This document shows, piece by piece, positions 33,959-45,214 of a DNA stretch of 64,000 nt (position 1 is its first letter; each line of letters opens with the position of its first letter). The notes under the pieces are model-generated. The model was given only the letters and a program-made list of their open reading frames with translations. It searched no databases and had not been told where the DNA came from. Position numbers and translations under genes: made by a program. The stretch comes from Micractinium sp. NFX-FRZ (Eukaryota; Chlorophyta; Trebouxiophyceae; Chlorellales; Chlorellaceae): assembly GCA_029339195.1 (NCBI GenBank), contig JAPTJF010000075.1:111650-175649 (forward strand), read 5' to 3'.

Positions 33959-35350
33959 TTATGGTGTGGGTGAGGGCTGGGAGACGGCCGCTAGCGCTGC
34001 CGCTGTCTGCAGGCGGCGGCACTCGGGCTTGTGCGCCCTCCAGTGTTTGTTCTTGCAGGCCTCGCTGCAGTACCTCGCAACGCGGCAGCTGCAGGCAGGG
34101 GGGGCAGACATCAGCTGGGTTGGCCGGCAGGGTCGGGAGCTGCAAATTACAGGCAGGAAGAAGGTCCAGGGGTCTTAGGCTGTCCATGCAGCCAGAGCGC
34201 CGACGGGACAACCCTCGAGCACTCACCCGCCGCAGCGGCGCAGGTGCTGTGTGTTGTCGCACCCCTCGGCAGCGCACACCCTGGGGACGGCAGCCGGGGC
34301 AGGGCCCGCCTGTGCTGCCTGCTCGTCTGCTGCCTCGGCCTGGGCGCCGCGCAGCAGGCTGGCCAGCGCTTCAGCTGCGGCATTCCGCACCGCCTCAATG
34401 GGGCTGGCAAGCTGCAGCTGCTGCAAGGCATGAATGCCTCCAGCAGCTGCAATCGCCCTGCTGCGCTGCGGGCTGCTGTCTGACAGAATGCGCAGTGCTA
34501 CTGCCGCGGGAAACGGACTGCCGCTGAGGCGCAGGCTGTGCACCAAGGCAGGGATGGCGCAGGCTGCAGCTGCTGCCCTGCCCTCTGCGCTTTGAGAGCA
34601 CAGGTTGAACAGCACTTGCGCTGCATAGTGTTGCACTGCCTGGCTGCGGCTGGCGTCCAGGCACTGACCCAGCACGCTCGTTGCTCCTGCCGCTGCCACA
34701 GCCGCACAGTGCTCACTGCTGTTCAGCGTCAGGTTGAACAGCGCACCAGCTGCATCCTGCTGCACTGCCACGCTGGCACCAGTTCGCAGGTGCTGCATCA
34801 GGGCATCAATTCCCCCGGCTGCTACAACTGCCGCCTGGCTGGCGGAGCACCCATAGGTAAGGTTGCACAGCGCCGTGGTCGCTCCCTCCAGCAACCTCTG
34901 GGTTCCGCCCTGTACCAGGCAGCGCACTAGAAGCGGGACAGCACCTGCGGCTGTAATGGCGGCCTTGCGCTCGGCGCTGCCGCAGGCCACGTTTCCCAGC
35001 GCAACAGCTGTCTCGGCACGCACGTTGCAGGCTGCGCTGCAGAGGTGGAGCACCAAGCTGCGGATGCCGCCCGCAGCTGAAATGGTCATGAAATGGTCGG
35101 GGCTGTCGTGCGCAAGGTTGCCCAGCGTGCGCATGACTGCCTCAAGCAGCTCGTCACTGCCTGGCTGCCGCATGCACCGCAGCAGCACGGGGATGCCGCC
35201 CCCCTCTGCAATGGCCGCACTGAGCTCTGCGCTGTGGCAGGAGAGTTCGCACAGCGCCAGTGCCGCAGCTGCCCGCTCGGCTGCGCTCCCGCCCTGCCCC
35301 AGGCGCGCCAGCATTGCTGGGATGAAGTTGATGTATGCCGATGCTGCCAT
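33959..35350 (-). CDS. ARM-repeat protein with C-terminal MYND finger (copy A)
   Basis: Two exons: 34227-35350 and 33959-34088; 417 residues. About eight ~42-residue armadillo repeats fill residues 10-340, each with the AAI(A/T)AAGGIPxLVRxL pattern. The short second exon completes a MYND-type zinc finger: VCAAEGCDNTQHLRRCGG, then CRVARYCSEACKNKHW and HKPECRRL, with all Cys/His ligands present. ARM repeats and MYND fingers both mediate protein contacts; the target is unknown. ATG at 35350 starts MAASAYINF. Both exons are intact. It heads a tandem family on the same strand (copies B, C, D). Confidence 0.9.
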
Positions 35351-36074
35351 GGCTGCTTACTGAAGCGAACTAATTGCGCGCCTCCTGCAATGCAGCGGCT
35401 TGAGTGGTGGTATGAGTAAACAGCAGGATGACGGCGGGAGGCGGCGGGTGTGCAGAACGCCGGCGGCGGGGCGGGAGGCGGCAGGAGGGAACCGGCGGCT
35501 CGGGCAGGCTATCGCACGCTTCCTCGGAGTGGCGCAATGCTCGCTGCAAGGCTTCACTGACAGAGGCCGCCTAAGAGGCAGCGCGACTCGCGCGATGCGA
35601 TTTGAGTGGCACATTGCAGGCTGGGCGTCCTGCATACCTCACCTTCAAACTAAGTGTATCACTGGGCGTCCTGTAGCATAGTTCACCTCGCCAGGGGTCT
35701 CCAGTACCTTCAAGGAAACCTTGAGCGCAGGCGGGCACAGCGGCGGCAGCGTGCACTCAGGCCTGGCGGATGTTCCACTGATGCCACTAACCTTCAGCTG
35801 TTTCCCTCCTTGGGGCATCTGTTGCTCACTTTTAACCCAACTCGTTCCCTGTTGAAAAAGCAAAAATATGCCGCTGTCTTGCGCTTCCCTTGGAACAGCT
35901 AGGCGGCACGTGCTGGCCCACGGGTGTGCAGGAGAGTCACCTGGCAGAGTGCATGGCAGGCGTGGCGCAGACAGCTGCAAGGCATAGGTTGGCTAGGTTT
36001 GTGTAAGACCAGTTGCATTACTCACTGTGGTCCACCTGCTTTGCACTAGCTCCGTGCTACCCCTGCCAACTGCT
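35351..36074. other. Intergenic upstream of copy A
   Basis: No supported gene. The first part is the copy A promoter side. A short imperfect direct repeat (TGGGCGTCCTG core) occurs near 35622 and 35664. Confidence 0.4.
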
Positions 36075-37953
36075 ATGCGCGCTGGGCGGCCACGACCTGC
36101 TGTGAGTGCTGCGCCATTCACGCCGGCTCAAAACATCGAGGCATTGGCCTGCCTCGCCCGGAAAACACGCTTTGACACGATGGCAGAAGGGCCTGAGCAG
36201 GTACGGTGCCCATGGCGTGCCAGGGTTTCGCTGTGAAGGCGCTGAGCCAACGATCCGGGCGGCTCCTGGACGCGTGATTTTGCCCCGCCGCATGCGTGAG
36301 GGCATGCTCGCCGCCAGTCTTGCCTGCGCCGCCAACCCCGCCGCCGCTCGCTGGCACCTCCGCTTGTGCAGGCCCGCCCGGAGGCCGCTGCATCGGCGCC
36401 TGCTGAGCAGCGGGCAGCCCTGGCAGCGCTGTTCGACCTGCTGCTAAGGACCCACCCCTATGGTCTCATCACAATGCTGGCAGGCGGGCAGTTCTGTGTG
36501 GAGTCCTGACGCCGCTGGAGGGCGCTGCAGCCGGCGGCTGTTGCCGTGCTGCTGCCGCACGGCTGGCCACACCCGCTCACTGAGGCAGAGCGTGAGCAGG
36601 CAGGGTACGTTTTGACAGACGAGGAGGAAGGGGTGGAATGGCTGCTGGGCCTGCTTCAGCGCCTGCTGACAGCCGTGAAGTGCAGCCAGCATGGCGGCAG
36701 CATGGAGGCCGCCGCCGCAGTCGCAGCAGCTGATGCCACGCTGCTGGAAGCGGGGGCGTCGGCCGGCGCCAACGGGGGGCGAGCCGCTGGTGGTGCTGTG
36801 CAGCACCGCATGCAGCAGGCAGTACAAGCGCCCGGAAGGACACGGCGGCCCACCTGGGGCGGTGGCGCGGCGCTTTGAGGCTGCTGGTGCAGCATGGCGC
36901 CGACCTGGTGAGCGACAGGGGGGCCACTGGGATGAGTGGGGGTCAGTCAGCTGGGGTCAGATGCCAGCTGGTCTGTGCATCACGACGACGCACCTGCCTA
37001 CCTGCCTGCCAGCCTGTTCTTCTGCCGCCCTCTGCCACCCGCATGTCTGCCTGCACACCCGCCCGCCTGCCAGGAGGCCTGCTGGTGCCTCCCGACGCAA
37101 CACACGGTGCCCTTCCCTGAACACATGCTCTGCCCTTGTGCACCACCCGCCTCTTGCCTCTCTCCCCCTCTCCAGGTCAAGGAGTCTGGGGAGGATAGCT
37201 CGGCGGCTGCCTCTCACTGAATATGGCTGGGCATGGCGCTCACGGGTGGGTGCACAGCACAGCACGGCACCGTACAGCGCAGCACAGCAGGGGGGGGCGA
37301 GGGGGAGCGGTGGGTGCTGTGCTGTGCTGTGCTGTGCTAGCAGCGCTGTTGGCCAGGATGGAGGCAAGGGGAGTGAGTGTGTCATTTTGTTTGCACAGGC
37401 GGGCCGCTGGAGTGGGTCCGTTGCACCACGGGTGGCCTGTGTAAAGTGCAAGGCAGGCCATCGCCGCGCTGCCTGCCGCTGCTGGCCTGCGTGCCGCTGC
37501 CTGCCCCACCATCCAGCTCATTCCGCCGACAGATGCGCTGACACCTCAGCACCCTGCCATCGCCTGCTGCCGCCACCGCAGGTGGCTCTAACTCCTGGCA
37601 GAGGGGCTGCTGCCCTGGCAGCAGGAGGGGCATGCCCTCTACCCCGCACCCTTCCAGCAGGCAGCCAGGGCGATGCTGGCCATCAGCCGCTGCCGTGGCT
37701 TCCCCGCCCTGCCAGCACAGCACGGCAGCGGCAGTGAAGGAGAGGCAAGAGGGCAGCGGCGGCGGCTGGCAACACGGCGGCAGCAGCAGCATCGGCAGCA
37801 AGAGGGGCAGCAGCAGCAGCAGCAGCAGGAGGCGGCGGCAGGGTGCGTTTGCCATCAGAGGTGCTGGCGCTTGTGCTGCAGTTTGCTGCGGGCAGGCCGT
37901 CCGGCTGGATGCCGCCGCACAAGCCGCCTGGCGCTGGCGGCACCACCACCTGA
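36075..37953 (+). pseudogene. Decayed ankyrin-like gene
   Basis: Protein-like segments remain on the plus strand but in broken frames. Exon 36075-36200 (MRAGRPRPAVSAAPF...FDTMAEGPEQ) has a good donor. The next exon starts at 36372, is interrupted by TGA at 36507-36509, and then continues in the same frame through PHGWPHPLTEAEREQ and LLGLLQRLLTAVKC to an ankyrin-like DATLLEAGASA. A six-G run at 36773-36778 breaks the frame; one G fewer opens GGEPLVVLCSTACSRQY. ALRLLVQHGADL then lies in a third frame before a donor at about 36909. Further exon-like sequence near 37582 has TAA at 37589-37591 before LLAEGLLPWQQEGHALYPAP. RLPSEVLALVLQFAAGRPSG near 37846 is shifted again, in or after a CAG run. Two stops and at least two frameshifts argue for a pseudogene, unless assembly errors are to blame. 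Confidence 0.6.
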
Positions 37954-38531
37954 CCCTCCCTACTTTCCATCTGGCCCCTCATCTGCCCCTAGGATTGCAT
38001 TGCGTGCCTTGTTGACATCAGTTTCTCCCTCTCTGAAGCATGCCACAAGTCGGCCTGGGGCTGTAAAACTGAGCTTGCCGTGCCATGGGCGCGCTGCCAG
38101 CCGCTGCCGGGGTGCGCTGCCGGCGACCGCCGGCCCGGCAAGGCCACACAACAGCCACCAGCAATCCCTAATTACTTTGCTGTCGTTTATGCAAGCCTTG
38201 TGACCAAGAGCTGCAACAGCAATGCATTACAAGCGAAAGGAAGCAGACATGAAGGCGCGCTGGCAGCCTGCGGGCAGGCGGGAGCAGGGTCCTGAGCCTG
38301 ACTGGAGGTTGGGGCAGTACACGGGGCAGTACATACAGGGGCACTGTGAAACGTACTGCCCCTTTGCCACCAGCAGCAGGGGAGCAGGCTGAGGCAGAGG
38401 CGGAGGATCCGATTCCACATAATAAGGCACGAGTGGCAGTCGGCGTCTGTGACACCCTGTGACACCCTGTGGTACCCTGTGGCACCGGTCTGTGGCACCG
38501 GCGTCTGTTGCACAGAGAGATTGCTACGGGA
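37954..38531. other. Intergenic with short minisatellite
   Basis: No gene seen. It includes a 10-base-period minisatellite at about 38447-38500. Confidence 0.45.
38447..38500. repeat. 10-base minisatellite
   Basis: About four to five degenerate units of GACACCCTGT / GGTACCCTGT / GGCACCGGTC, flanked by a direct CGGCGTCTGT repeat. Confidence 0.65.
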
Positions 38532-39974
38532 TCACGGCTCAGACAGCTCAGATGGCGGCGAGGGCGGGGGCTGTGATGCAGCCGCAGTGGCAGCTGCCTG
38601 CAGGCGCCGGCACTCTGGCTTGTGCTCGCTCCAGTGCGCCCGGCTGCATGTCTCGCTGCAGTACCGCACGGCACGGCACCTGCAGGCAGGAGAAAGGGGG
38701 CAGGGAGGCGCAGAGGGGAGAGCGGGTTCAGCGGCCAGTGCATTGAACTGTGTTGGCGATGGCAAAAGTCGACATCTCTGTTGAGACGTACACGGTGTAA
38801 CAGGAAGGAAGGAAGGATGCAGGCGTCGGAGGCTCGGAGTGAGGGGCTTGTTGGCACAAGTGCAAGCCGACTCCCGCATGCCCACTCACCCGCCGCAGCG
38901 GCGCAGGTTCTGGTTGCTGCCGCAGCCCTCGGCAGCGCACACCCGGGGGACTGCAGGGAGCGAGGGGGCTGCCTGCGCCGCCTGCTCCTCTGCTGCCTCG
39001 CCCAGAGCGTTGAGAGGTCGTGGTGCAAAGGGAAGGAAGGAAGCAGGCAGGTTGGCCAGCGATTGAGCTGCGGAATTGCGTACTGCCTCGCTGGGGCTGT
39101 TGCGCTGCAGCTGCTGCAGTTGCAGCTGCAGCTCTGTGAGGCCTCCAGCGGCTGCTATGGCGGCATGGCTGCCTGGGCAGTTGTCTGCCAGCTTCCCTAG
39201 TGCAAATGCTGCAAGGAGCTTAAGCTGTTGGCACCCGCTCTGACCGAGGCAGTGCACCAATGCCGGGATGGCACCAGCCGCTGCAAATGCTGCAGCGCAC
39301 TCCGGGTTGTAGTGAGCAAGGTTTACAACAGCGCCAGCTGCTGAAACCAGCACTGCCTCGCTGCTGCTGCTGCCGCTGCTGCCGCTGCTGCCGCTGCCGC
39401 TGCTGCCGCTGAGCAAGCAGTCTGCCAAGGTCGCGACGCTGCCCGCGGCGGCAATGGCTGCGCAGCGCTCAGGACTCTCAAAGGCCAGGTTTTGGAGCAC
39501 GCTGGCTGCCCTTGCCTGCACTGTCTCGCTGCTCACGCTGCTCTGCAGGAGCTGCACCAGCAGCGGGATGGCTCCGCCGGCTGCCGTGGCTGCGCTGTTC
39601 TCCGGGCATTTGTGAATCAGATTTGCGAGTGCCCCAAGCACCGCCTCCTGCACCGGTTGGCTCTGATGGTTCAAGTGCCGCAACAGCAACGGGATGGCGC
39701 CAGCTGCCGCGATGCGCGCCTGGCAGTCTGTGCTGCCGTTAGCGAGGGCAGCCAGAGCCATTGCTGCCATCTCCAGCAAATCATTCCTCGCGCCCTGCTG
39801 CAGGCAGCGCACCACGGCGGTGATGCCGCCTGCCGCCGCAATAGCTATGCTGTGCTGTGCGTTTTGATCGGCGTGTTTAGCCAGCTCCCGTGCCGCAGCT
39901 GCCTGCTGCGCCTCGCTGCTGCGCTGCTGCAGGCGCCGCACCAGCGCCTGGATTTAGCGGCCTGATGCCGCCAT
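38532..39974 (-). pseudogene. ARM-repeat/MYND protein (copy B), early nonsense codon
   Basis: Same two-exon plan as copies A and C: 38890-39974 and 38532-38679, 410 codons before the stop. The start ATG at 39974 is followed by GCG GCA TCA GGC CGC and then TAA (39956-39954), where copy C has TAC in an otherwise matching start. After this stop the frame is open to the end, through about eight ARM repeats and a MYND finger with all ligands (CRAVRYCSETC, HKPECRRL). The next in-frame ATG is about 55 codons further, inside the second repeat. Either a very recent pseudogene, a product starting downstream, or a base error. Confidence 0.7.
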
Positions 39975-41072
39975 TGGTGGCCGGCGTGCTGCAGGAGAGC
40001 GTACAGTGCCATGTAAGGGAATGAATGATGGGCATCAAAGGCGAGGACAGACGCCACTCGTGGCGGGTGGAGGGGCGGTGGCGGCGGCCGAAGCAGGCCA
40101 AGGGGGCTCTTGCGCGGCCTGTGACGCGCATAGTAGACACACGTCCCCTCCCCGAGGCCATTTAGAGCGCCCCACCTGATGGCTCGCACTTCAGCGCTGG
40201 TGATGAAGGGGCGTCGCCCGCGGGGCCTTGGAGGAAATCCAACCGCAAGACGAGTGGCAGAGCGAGAAGCTTGGAGGCAGGTGGAGGGGCAGGTAAGGTC
40301 AGGCTTGGGCGGTAGACGGCATGCGGGCACAGCGCCGGCAGCGGGCAGCGGCAGACAACAGAGCGGGTGCACTTGTGCGGCAGGAGCATTGCGCATGCTT
40401 CTGCGTTCACAGACGGCTGCACTGGTCACTTGTAGCTGCCTGCCGAAGGTCACCAGCAAGCACCCCCGGGTGCCGCCTGTTGGCGTCCAGGTTAGGAGCG
40501 GCTGAGGTCAACATGTGGGGCCAAGCAGAGCACTGGGTTCTGTTCCGGCTGCAGCTTCCAGCCTGCTGGCGCGTGTGCATCTTTGCCTCGCAACCAGCTC
40601 ATTGCCGCAACACCTGCTCGGTACCACCTTTGCCCCCTACTCCCGCCAGCTTTGCTGGCAATATGCAAGTGTGCCCCTGCTGGCCTGCCACTCTGCTGGC
40701 TGATTCAGGCAACAGGGTTCCCATGCAGTGTGCTCCTGGTGCCCTCTTGACACGTCGAAATTGTCGTATGGGAGCAGCTGTACATGAAGGAATCAAGGCA
40801 GAGCATGGGAGGGGTACAGTGGAGCGTTGCGGAGCAGGGCGTAAGCACAGCTTGGCCGAGGGTACAGGGTGAGGTACTGCAGGAGGTACTACAAATCTCT
40901 GGCACACGTGAGGATGGTGCAAGCGGGGAAACAGGGTGTGTCGGACGAGATATCATTCTGGCTGGCTGGCAGCAAAGCCGGAGGCTGGCAGTATCACACC
41001 GCCCTTAGCAGTGCTGCTTGGCACCATAACCTGCGGCGGCTGAAACAAAGTAACTTAATGCGCCAGAAATCA
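39975..41072. repeat. Intergenic B-C, duplicated flank
   Basis: No gene. Segments 40110-40400 and 40515-40960 align with 42560-42800 and 42960-43440, upstream of copy C. They share AGCTGTACATGAA, GGGGTACA and GAGGTACTGCA blocks in the same order. The duplication unit therefore included gene plus upstream region. Confidence 0.65.
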
Positions 41073-42395
41073 CTACGCAGCCGGATCGGGCAGAGAGGGT
41101 GAGGGGTGGGAGGCGGCTGCGGCGGCTGCCTGCAGGCGCCGGCACTCGCGCTTGTGCGCCTTCCAGTGCGCGTTCCTGCATGCCTCGCTGCAGTACCGCA
41201 CGGCACGGCACCTGCAGGCAGGAGGAAGGGGGTCAGCAAGGCACAGAGGGGAGAGCAGGCTCAGCAGTCAGTACAGTGAACTGTGTTGGCAATGGCAAAA
41301 GTCTACAAAGAGGTGTCAGAGGCTCGGACTGAGGGGCCTGTTGGCACAAGTGCAAGCCGACTCCCGCATGCCCACTCACCCGCCGCAGCGGTGCAGGTTC
41401 TGGTTGCTGCCGCAGCCCTCGGCTGCGCACACCCTGGGGGCAGCTGCGGGCGCAGGGGCTGCCTGCTCTGCCTGCTCCGCTGCTGCCTCGACCTGAGCGT
41501 CACGAGGCAGGTTGGCCAGCGCTTCAGCTGCGGCAGTGCGCACCGCCTCGCTGGCACCGCCTTGCTGCAGCTGCTGCAGTGCCTGGATGCCACCCGCGGC
41601 TGCAATGGCGGCACTGTTGTCTGGGCTGCGGCGGGCCAGGTTTTCCAGTGCTCCTGCTGCATACACCTGCAGGTTTGGGCTGCCGCTGTGACCGAGGCAG
41701 TGTATTAAGGCAGGGATAGCACCGGCTGCTGCAATTGCTGCACCACAGTCCGTGCTGTAGTGAGAAAGGAATGCAAGAGCGCCAGCTGCCGCTGCCAGCC
41801 ATGCCTCGTTGCTGCTGCCGCTGCTGCCGCTGAGCAGGCAGCCCACCAAGGTCGCGACGCCGCCCGCGGTGGCAATGGCAGCGCAGCGCTCAGGGCTGCC
41901 GATCGCCAGGTTGTGGAGCACGCAGGCTGCCCTCGCTCGCACTGCCTTGCTGCTGAGGCTGTTCTGCAGAATCTGCACCAGCAGCGGGATGGCTCCGCTG
42001 GCTGCCGTGGCTGCGCTGTTCTCCGGGCATTTGTGAATCAGGTTCACGAGTGCCCCGAGCGCCGCCTCCTGCACCGGTTGGCTCTGATGATTCGATTGCT
42101 GCACCAGCAACGGGATGGCGCCAGCTGCCGCGATGCGCGCCTGGCAGTCTGGGCTGCCGTGAGCAAGGGTATCCAGCGCCATTGCTGCCATCTCCAGCAA
42201 CTCATCCCCCGCGCCCTGCTGCAGGCAGCGCACCAGGACTGGGATGCCGCCTGCCATTGCAATAGCTACGCTGCGCTGTGCATCCTGAAAGGCGAGTGTA
42301 GCCAACTCGCGTGCCGCAGCTGCCTGCTGCTCCTCGCTGCTGCGCTGGTGCAGGCGCCGCACCAGCGCCTGAATGTAGCGGCCTGATGCCGCCAT
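41073..42395 (-). CDS. ARM-repeat protein with C-terminal MYND finger (copy C)
   Basis: Two exons: 41380-42395 and 41073-41211; 384 residues, fully open. It begins MAASGRYIQALVRRLHQRSS and has about eight ARM repeats (for example AAIAAAGGIQALQQLQ) plus the split MYND finger VCAAEGCGSNQNLHRCGG, CRAVRYCSEACRNAHW and HKRECRRL. It is the intact close relative of copy B, about 2.4 kb away on the same strand. Function unknown beyond protein binding; ARM/MYND proteins are not enzymes. Confidence 0.9.
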
Positions 42396-43505
42396 TGACC
42401 GCCGGCGTGCTGCAGGAGAGGATGCAGGGGCATGTATGGGAAAGGAGGGTGGGCCCTAAAAGCGGGCATGAGTGTGCGAAGCAAGTGCGGACCGGTGGGG
42501 CGGTGGCAGCGGCGCAGGCCCTGCCGGCCAAGGCGGCCGTCGGCCCGGCCTGTGACACGCATACTGGACAGTCGCGGCCGCCCCGAGGCGTTTGAAAAAG
42601 CCCCACCTGGAGGGCTCGCACTGCTAGCGAGGGCCGCCTCGAGCGCTGCTGAGAAAAGAAGCGTCGCCCGCGGTGCCTTCGGAGAGGATATAACCGCAAG
42701 CCGGGTGGCAGAGCAAGAAGGGGGAAGGATCTGGGGGACGGCAACATGCTGGCACAGCTCCGGCAGCGGGCAGCGGCAGACCTCAGAACATGCGGCGCCC
42801 ACCAGCTGCCCAACGCACAGCTCACGCCGGGTGTAGTGTTGCGGCAGGAGCGTTTCGCATGCTGCTCATACCGCCACGATTGCTCACTAGTATGATAGTC
42901 GCAGCACTGCCCTGCCGAAGGTGCTGAGCAAGAGCGGGCACGGGCGGGAGGGGGGCCCATGTTGCGGGCAGCTGAGGCCAACATGGGGGGCAGAGCAGTG
43001 GGTCCCTTTCAGGCTGCAGCTACAAAATATTGTCGCGTGCACATCTTTGCCTCGCAGCGAAGCTTGTTGCCGCCGAACCTGCCCCACCCCACCTTTGCTC
43101 CGCCCTCCCTGTCAGCATTGCTGGCAAATACGCTAGTGTGTCTCTGCTGCATGGCAACAAGGCTGCCCCGCAGTGCACCTCGTGCTCCCAGAACACGTCT
43201 GATTCGGTAAAACGGAGACAGCTGTACATGAAGCGCGGGGTCAAAGCAGAGCACGGGAGGGGTACAATGGAGTGCTGAAATGAGCAGGGCTTGAGCACAG
43301 CTGAATGTTGTGGCGGTACAGGGCGAGGTACTGCAAGAGGTACTGCGGGCATACGCAAGGTGGTGCAGGAAGGCATATCGGGTGCGTCAGACGCGGTTGG
43401 CTGTCAGCATGCTGGATGGCTGCTAGCCAATCCAGAGGCTGGCTGCCCTTGGCAGTGCCGCCTGGCACCATGGCCTGTGCCGGCCCGAACAGAAGGCGCC
43501 ACAAA
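42396..43505. repeat. Intergenic C-D, duplicated flank
   Basis: No gene. Diverged copy of the 40.1-40.96 kb segment (see 39975-41072). Confidence 0.65.
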
Positions 43506-45214
43506 TCACAATGAAGCCGGCTCGGACGGAGAGGGAGAGGGACGGGAGGCGGCCGCAGCGACAGCCTGCAGGCGCCGGCACTCGGGCTTGTGCTCCCTCC
43601 AGTGCGCGTCTCGACATGCCTCGCTGCAGTACCGCACGGTGCGGCACCTGCAGGGCGGGCGGTAGAGGGCGGGAGACAGCACGGAGCGCTCGGTTGTGGC
43701 GGTCCAACTTTTTTTCAGGCTGCAGACCGACCCTGAGGGTGGCCTCATTCTCCCTGCCACACCGCAGCAGGCATAGCAGGCAGGCACAGCAGGCCAGCCG
43801 GCACGAGGGCAGCGCTAGCCCACCAACGCACCCGCCGCAGCGTCGCAGGCGCAGCGTGTTGTCGCAACTTGGGGCCGAACACACAGCTGGGGGCGCAGGG
43901 GCCGCAGGGGCTGCCTGTGCCGCCTGCTCACCCGTGCCCCCAGCCTGCCCTCTGCAAACACGCCGCAGGATCGCCAGCGCCTCAGCTGCCACCCTCTGCA
44001 CCGCCTCGCTGTGGCCACCCCCCTGCAGCTGCTGCAGGGCAGCAACACAGCCTGCGCCAGCAATGGCGGCAGCACAGCCTTGGCTGCTGGCGGCCAGGTT
44101 GCCCAGCAGCACGGCTGCTGGTGCGAGCGCATCCTCGCTGCTGCTGCTGCTGAGCGTGAGCGCCACCAGCGGAGCAATGCTGCCTGCTGCAGCAATGGCA
44201 GCACAGCGCTCCAGCCTGCGCTCAGAAAGGTTTGCCAACGCTGCGGCTGCTTTGGCCTGCACCACCTGGCCGCTGCTGGACTGCAGGCGCTGCACCAGCA
44301 GAGGGATGGCGCCGGCAGCCGCCATGGCTGCGCTGTTCACGTGGCTCCCACAGCACATGTTCTGAAGTGCACCTGCCGCCGCCTCTTGCACTGGCTGGCT
44401 CTCGCTGCAGCGCAGGTGATGCAGCAGCACCGGGATGCCCCCTGCAGCGGCGATCGCTGCCCGATGCTCAGAGTGGTCGCGCGCAAGGCACAACAATGTC
44501 AAGGCTGCTGCCTCTGCCACATGCACGCTGCTGCCCTGGCGGAGGCAGCGCACCAGGACAGGGATGCCGCCTGCCGCGGCAATGGCTGCACCGTGCCCCG
44601 CGCTGTCGGCCGCGAGGTTCTGCAGCGCTGTTGCTGCAGCTGTGCTGAAGGCACCGCAACAAGGCAGGGATGCCCCCTGCTGCTGCAATGGCGGCCTTGG
44701 TGTCAGGGCTGCCACGGATCAGCCAGAGCAGCGCCAGTGCTGCTGCCAGGCGCAACCAGTCGCTTGTGCCAGCGCCCAGGCCAAGGCAGCGCACCAGAGG
44801 CACGATGCCGCCTGCCGCTGTGATGGCTGTGCAGTGCTCGGGGCTGTCAAGTGCCATGTCACCCAGCATCGCCGCCACAACCTCCTTCTCCTCCACATCC
44901 CCGCTGCACTGCAGGCGCCGCACCAGGACGGGAATGCCGCCTGCAGCCGCGATGGCCGCCATGCGCTCCGAGCTGTTAGCTGCAAGGCTGCACAGCGCCC
45001 TGGCCGCTTGCCGCTGTACCGAGCCGTCGGTGGCACTTCCCAGGCTGTGCACGAGGGTTGTGATGCCGCCAGCAGCTGAGATGGCTGCACAGAGCTCTGA
45101 ACTCTGGCGGGAGAGCGACCACAGTGCTGTCGCCGCAGCTGCCTGCTCTGCCGCGCTCCTGCTTTGCCGCAGGCGCAGCACCAAGGCTGGGATGTTGGTG
45201 CTGGATGCTGCCAT
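43506..45214 (-). pseudogene. ARM-repeat/MYND protein (copy D), apparent frameshift
   Basis: The start ATG at 45214 (MAASSTNIPALVLRLRQ) opens a frame with ARM repeats to about 44655. ARM homology then continues in another frame to the donor at 43832/43831, and the MYND exon 43506-43647 is in phase with that second frame. At the break, GGIPALLRC in frame one should run into a repeat helix, but the next helix (AAATALQNLAADS) is out of frame and about five residues short. That fits a small deletion of 3n+2 bases. No plausible intron spans it. The MYND ligands are intact (CRTVRYCSEAC, HKPECRRL). Longer than copies A-C by about two repeats. Confidence 0.65.
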
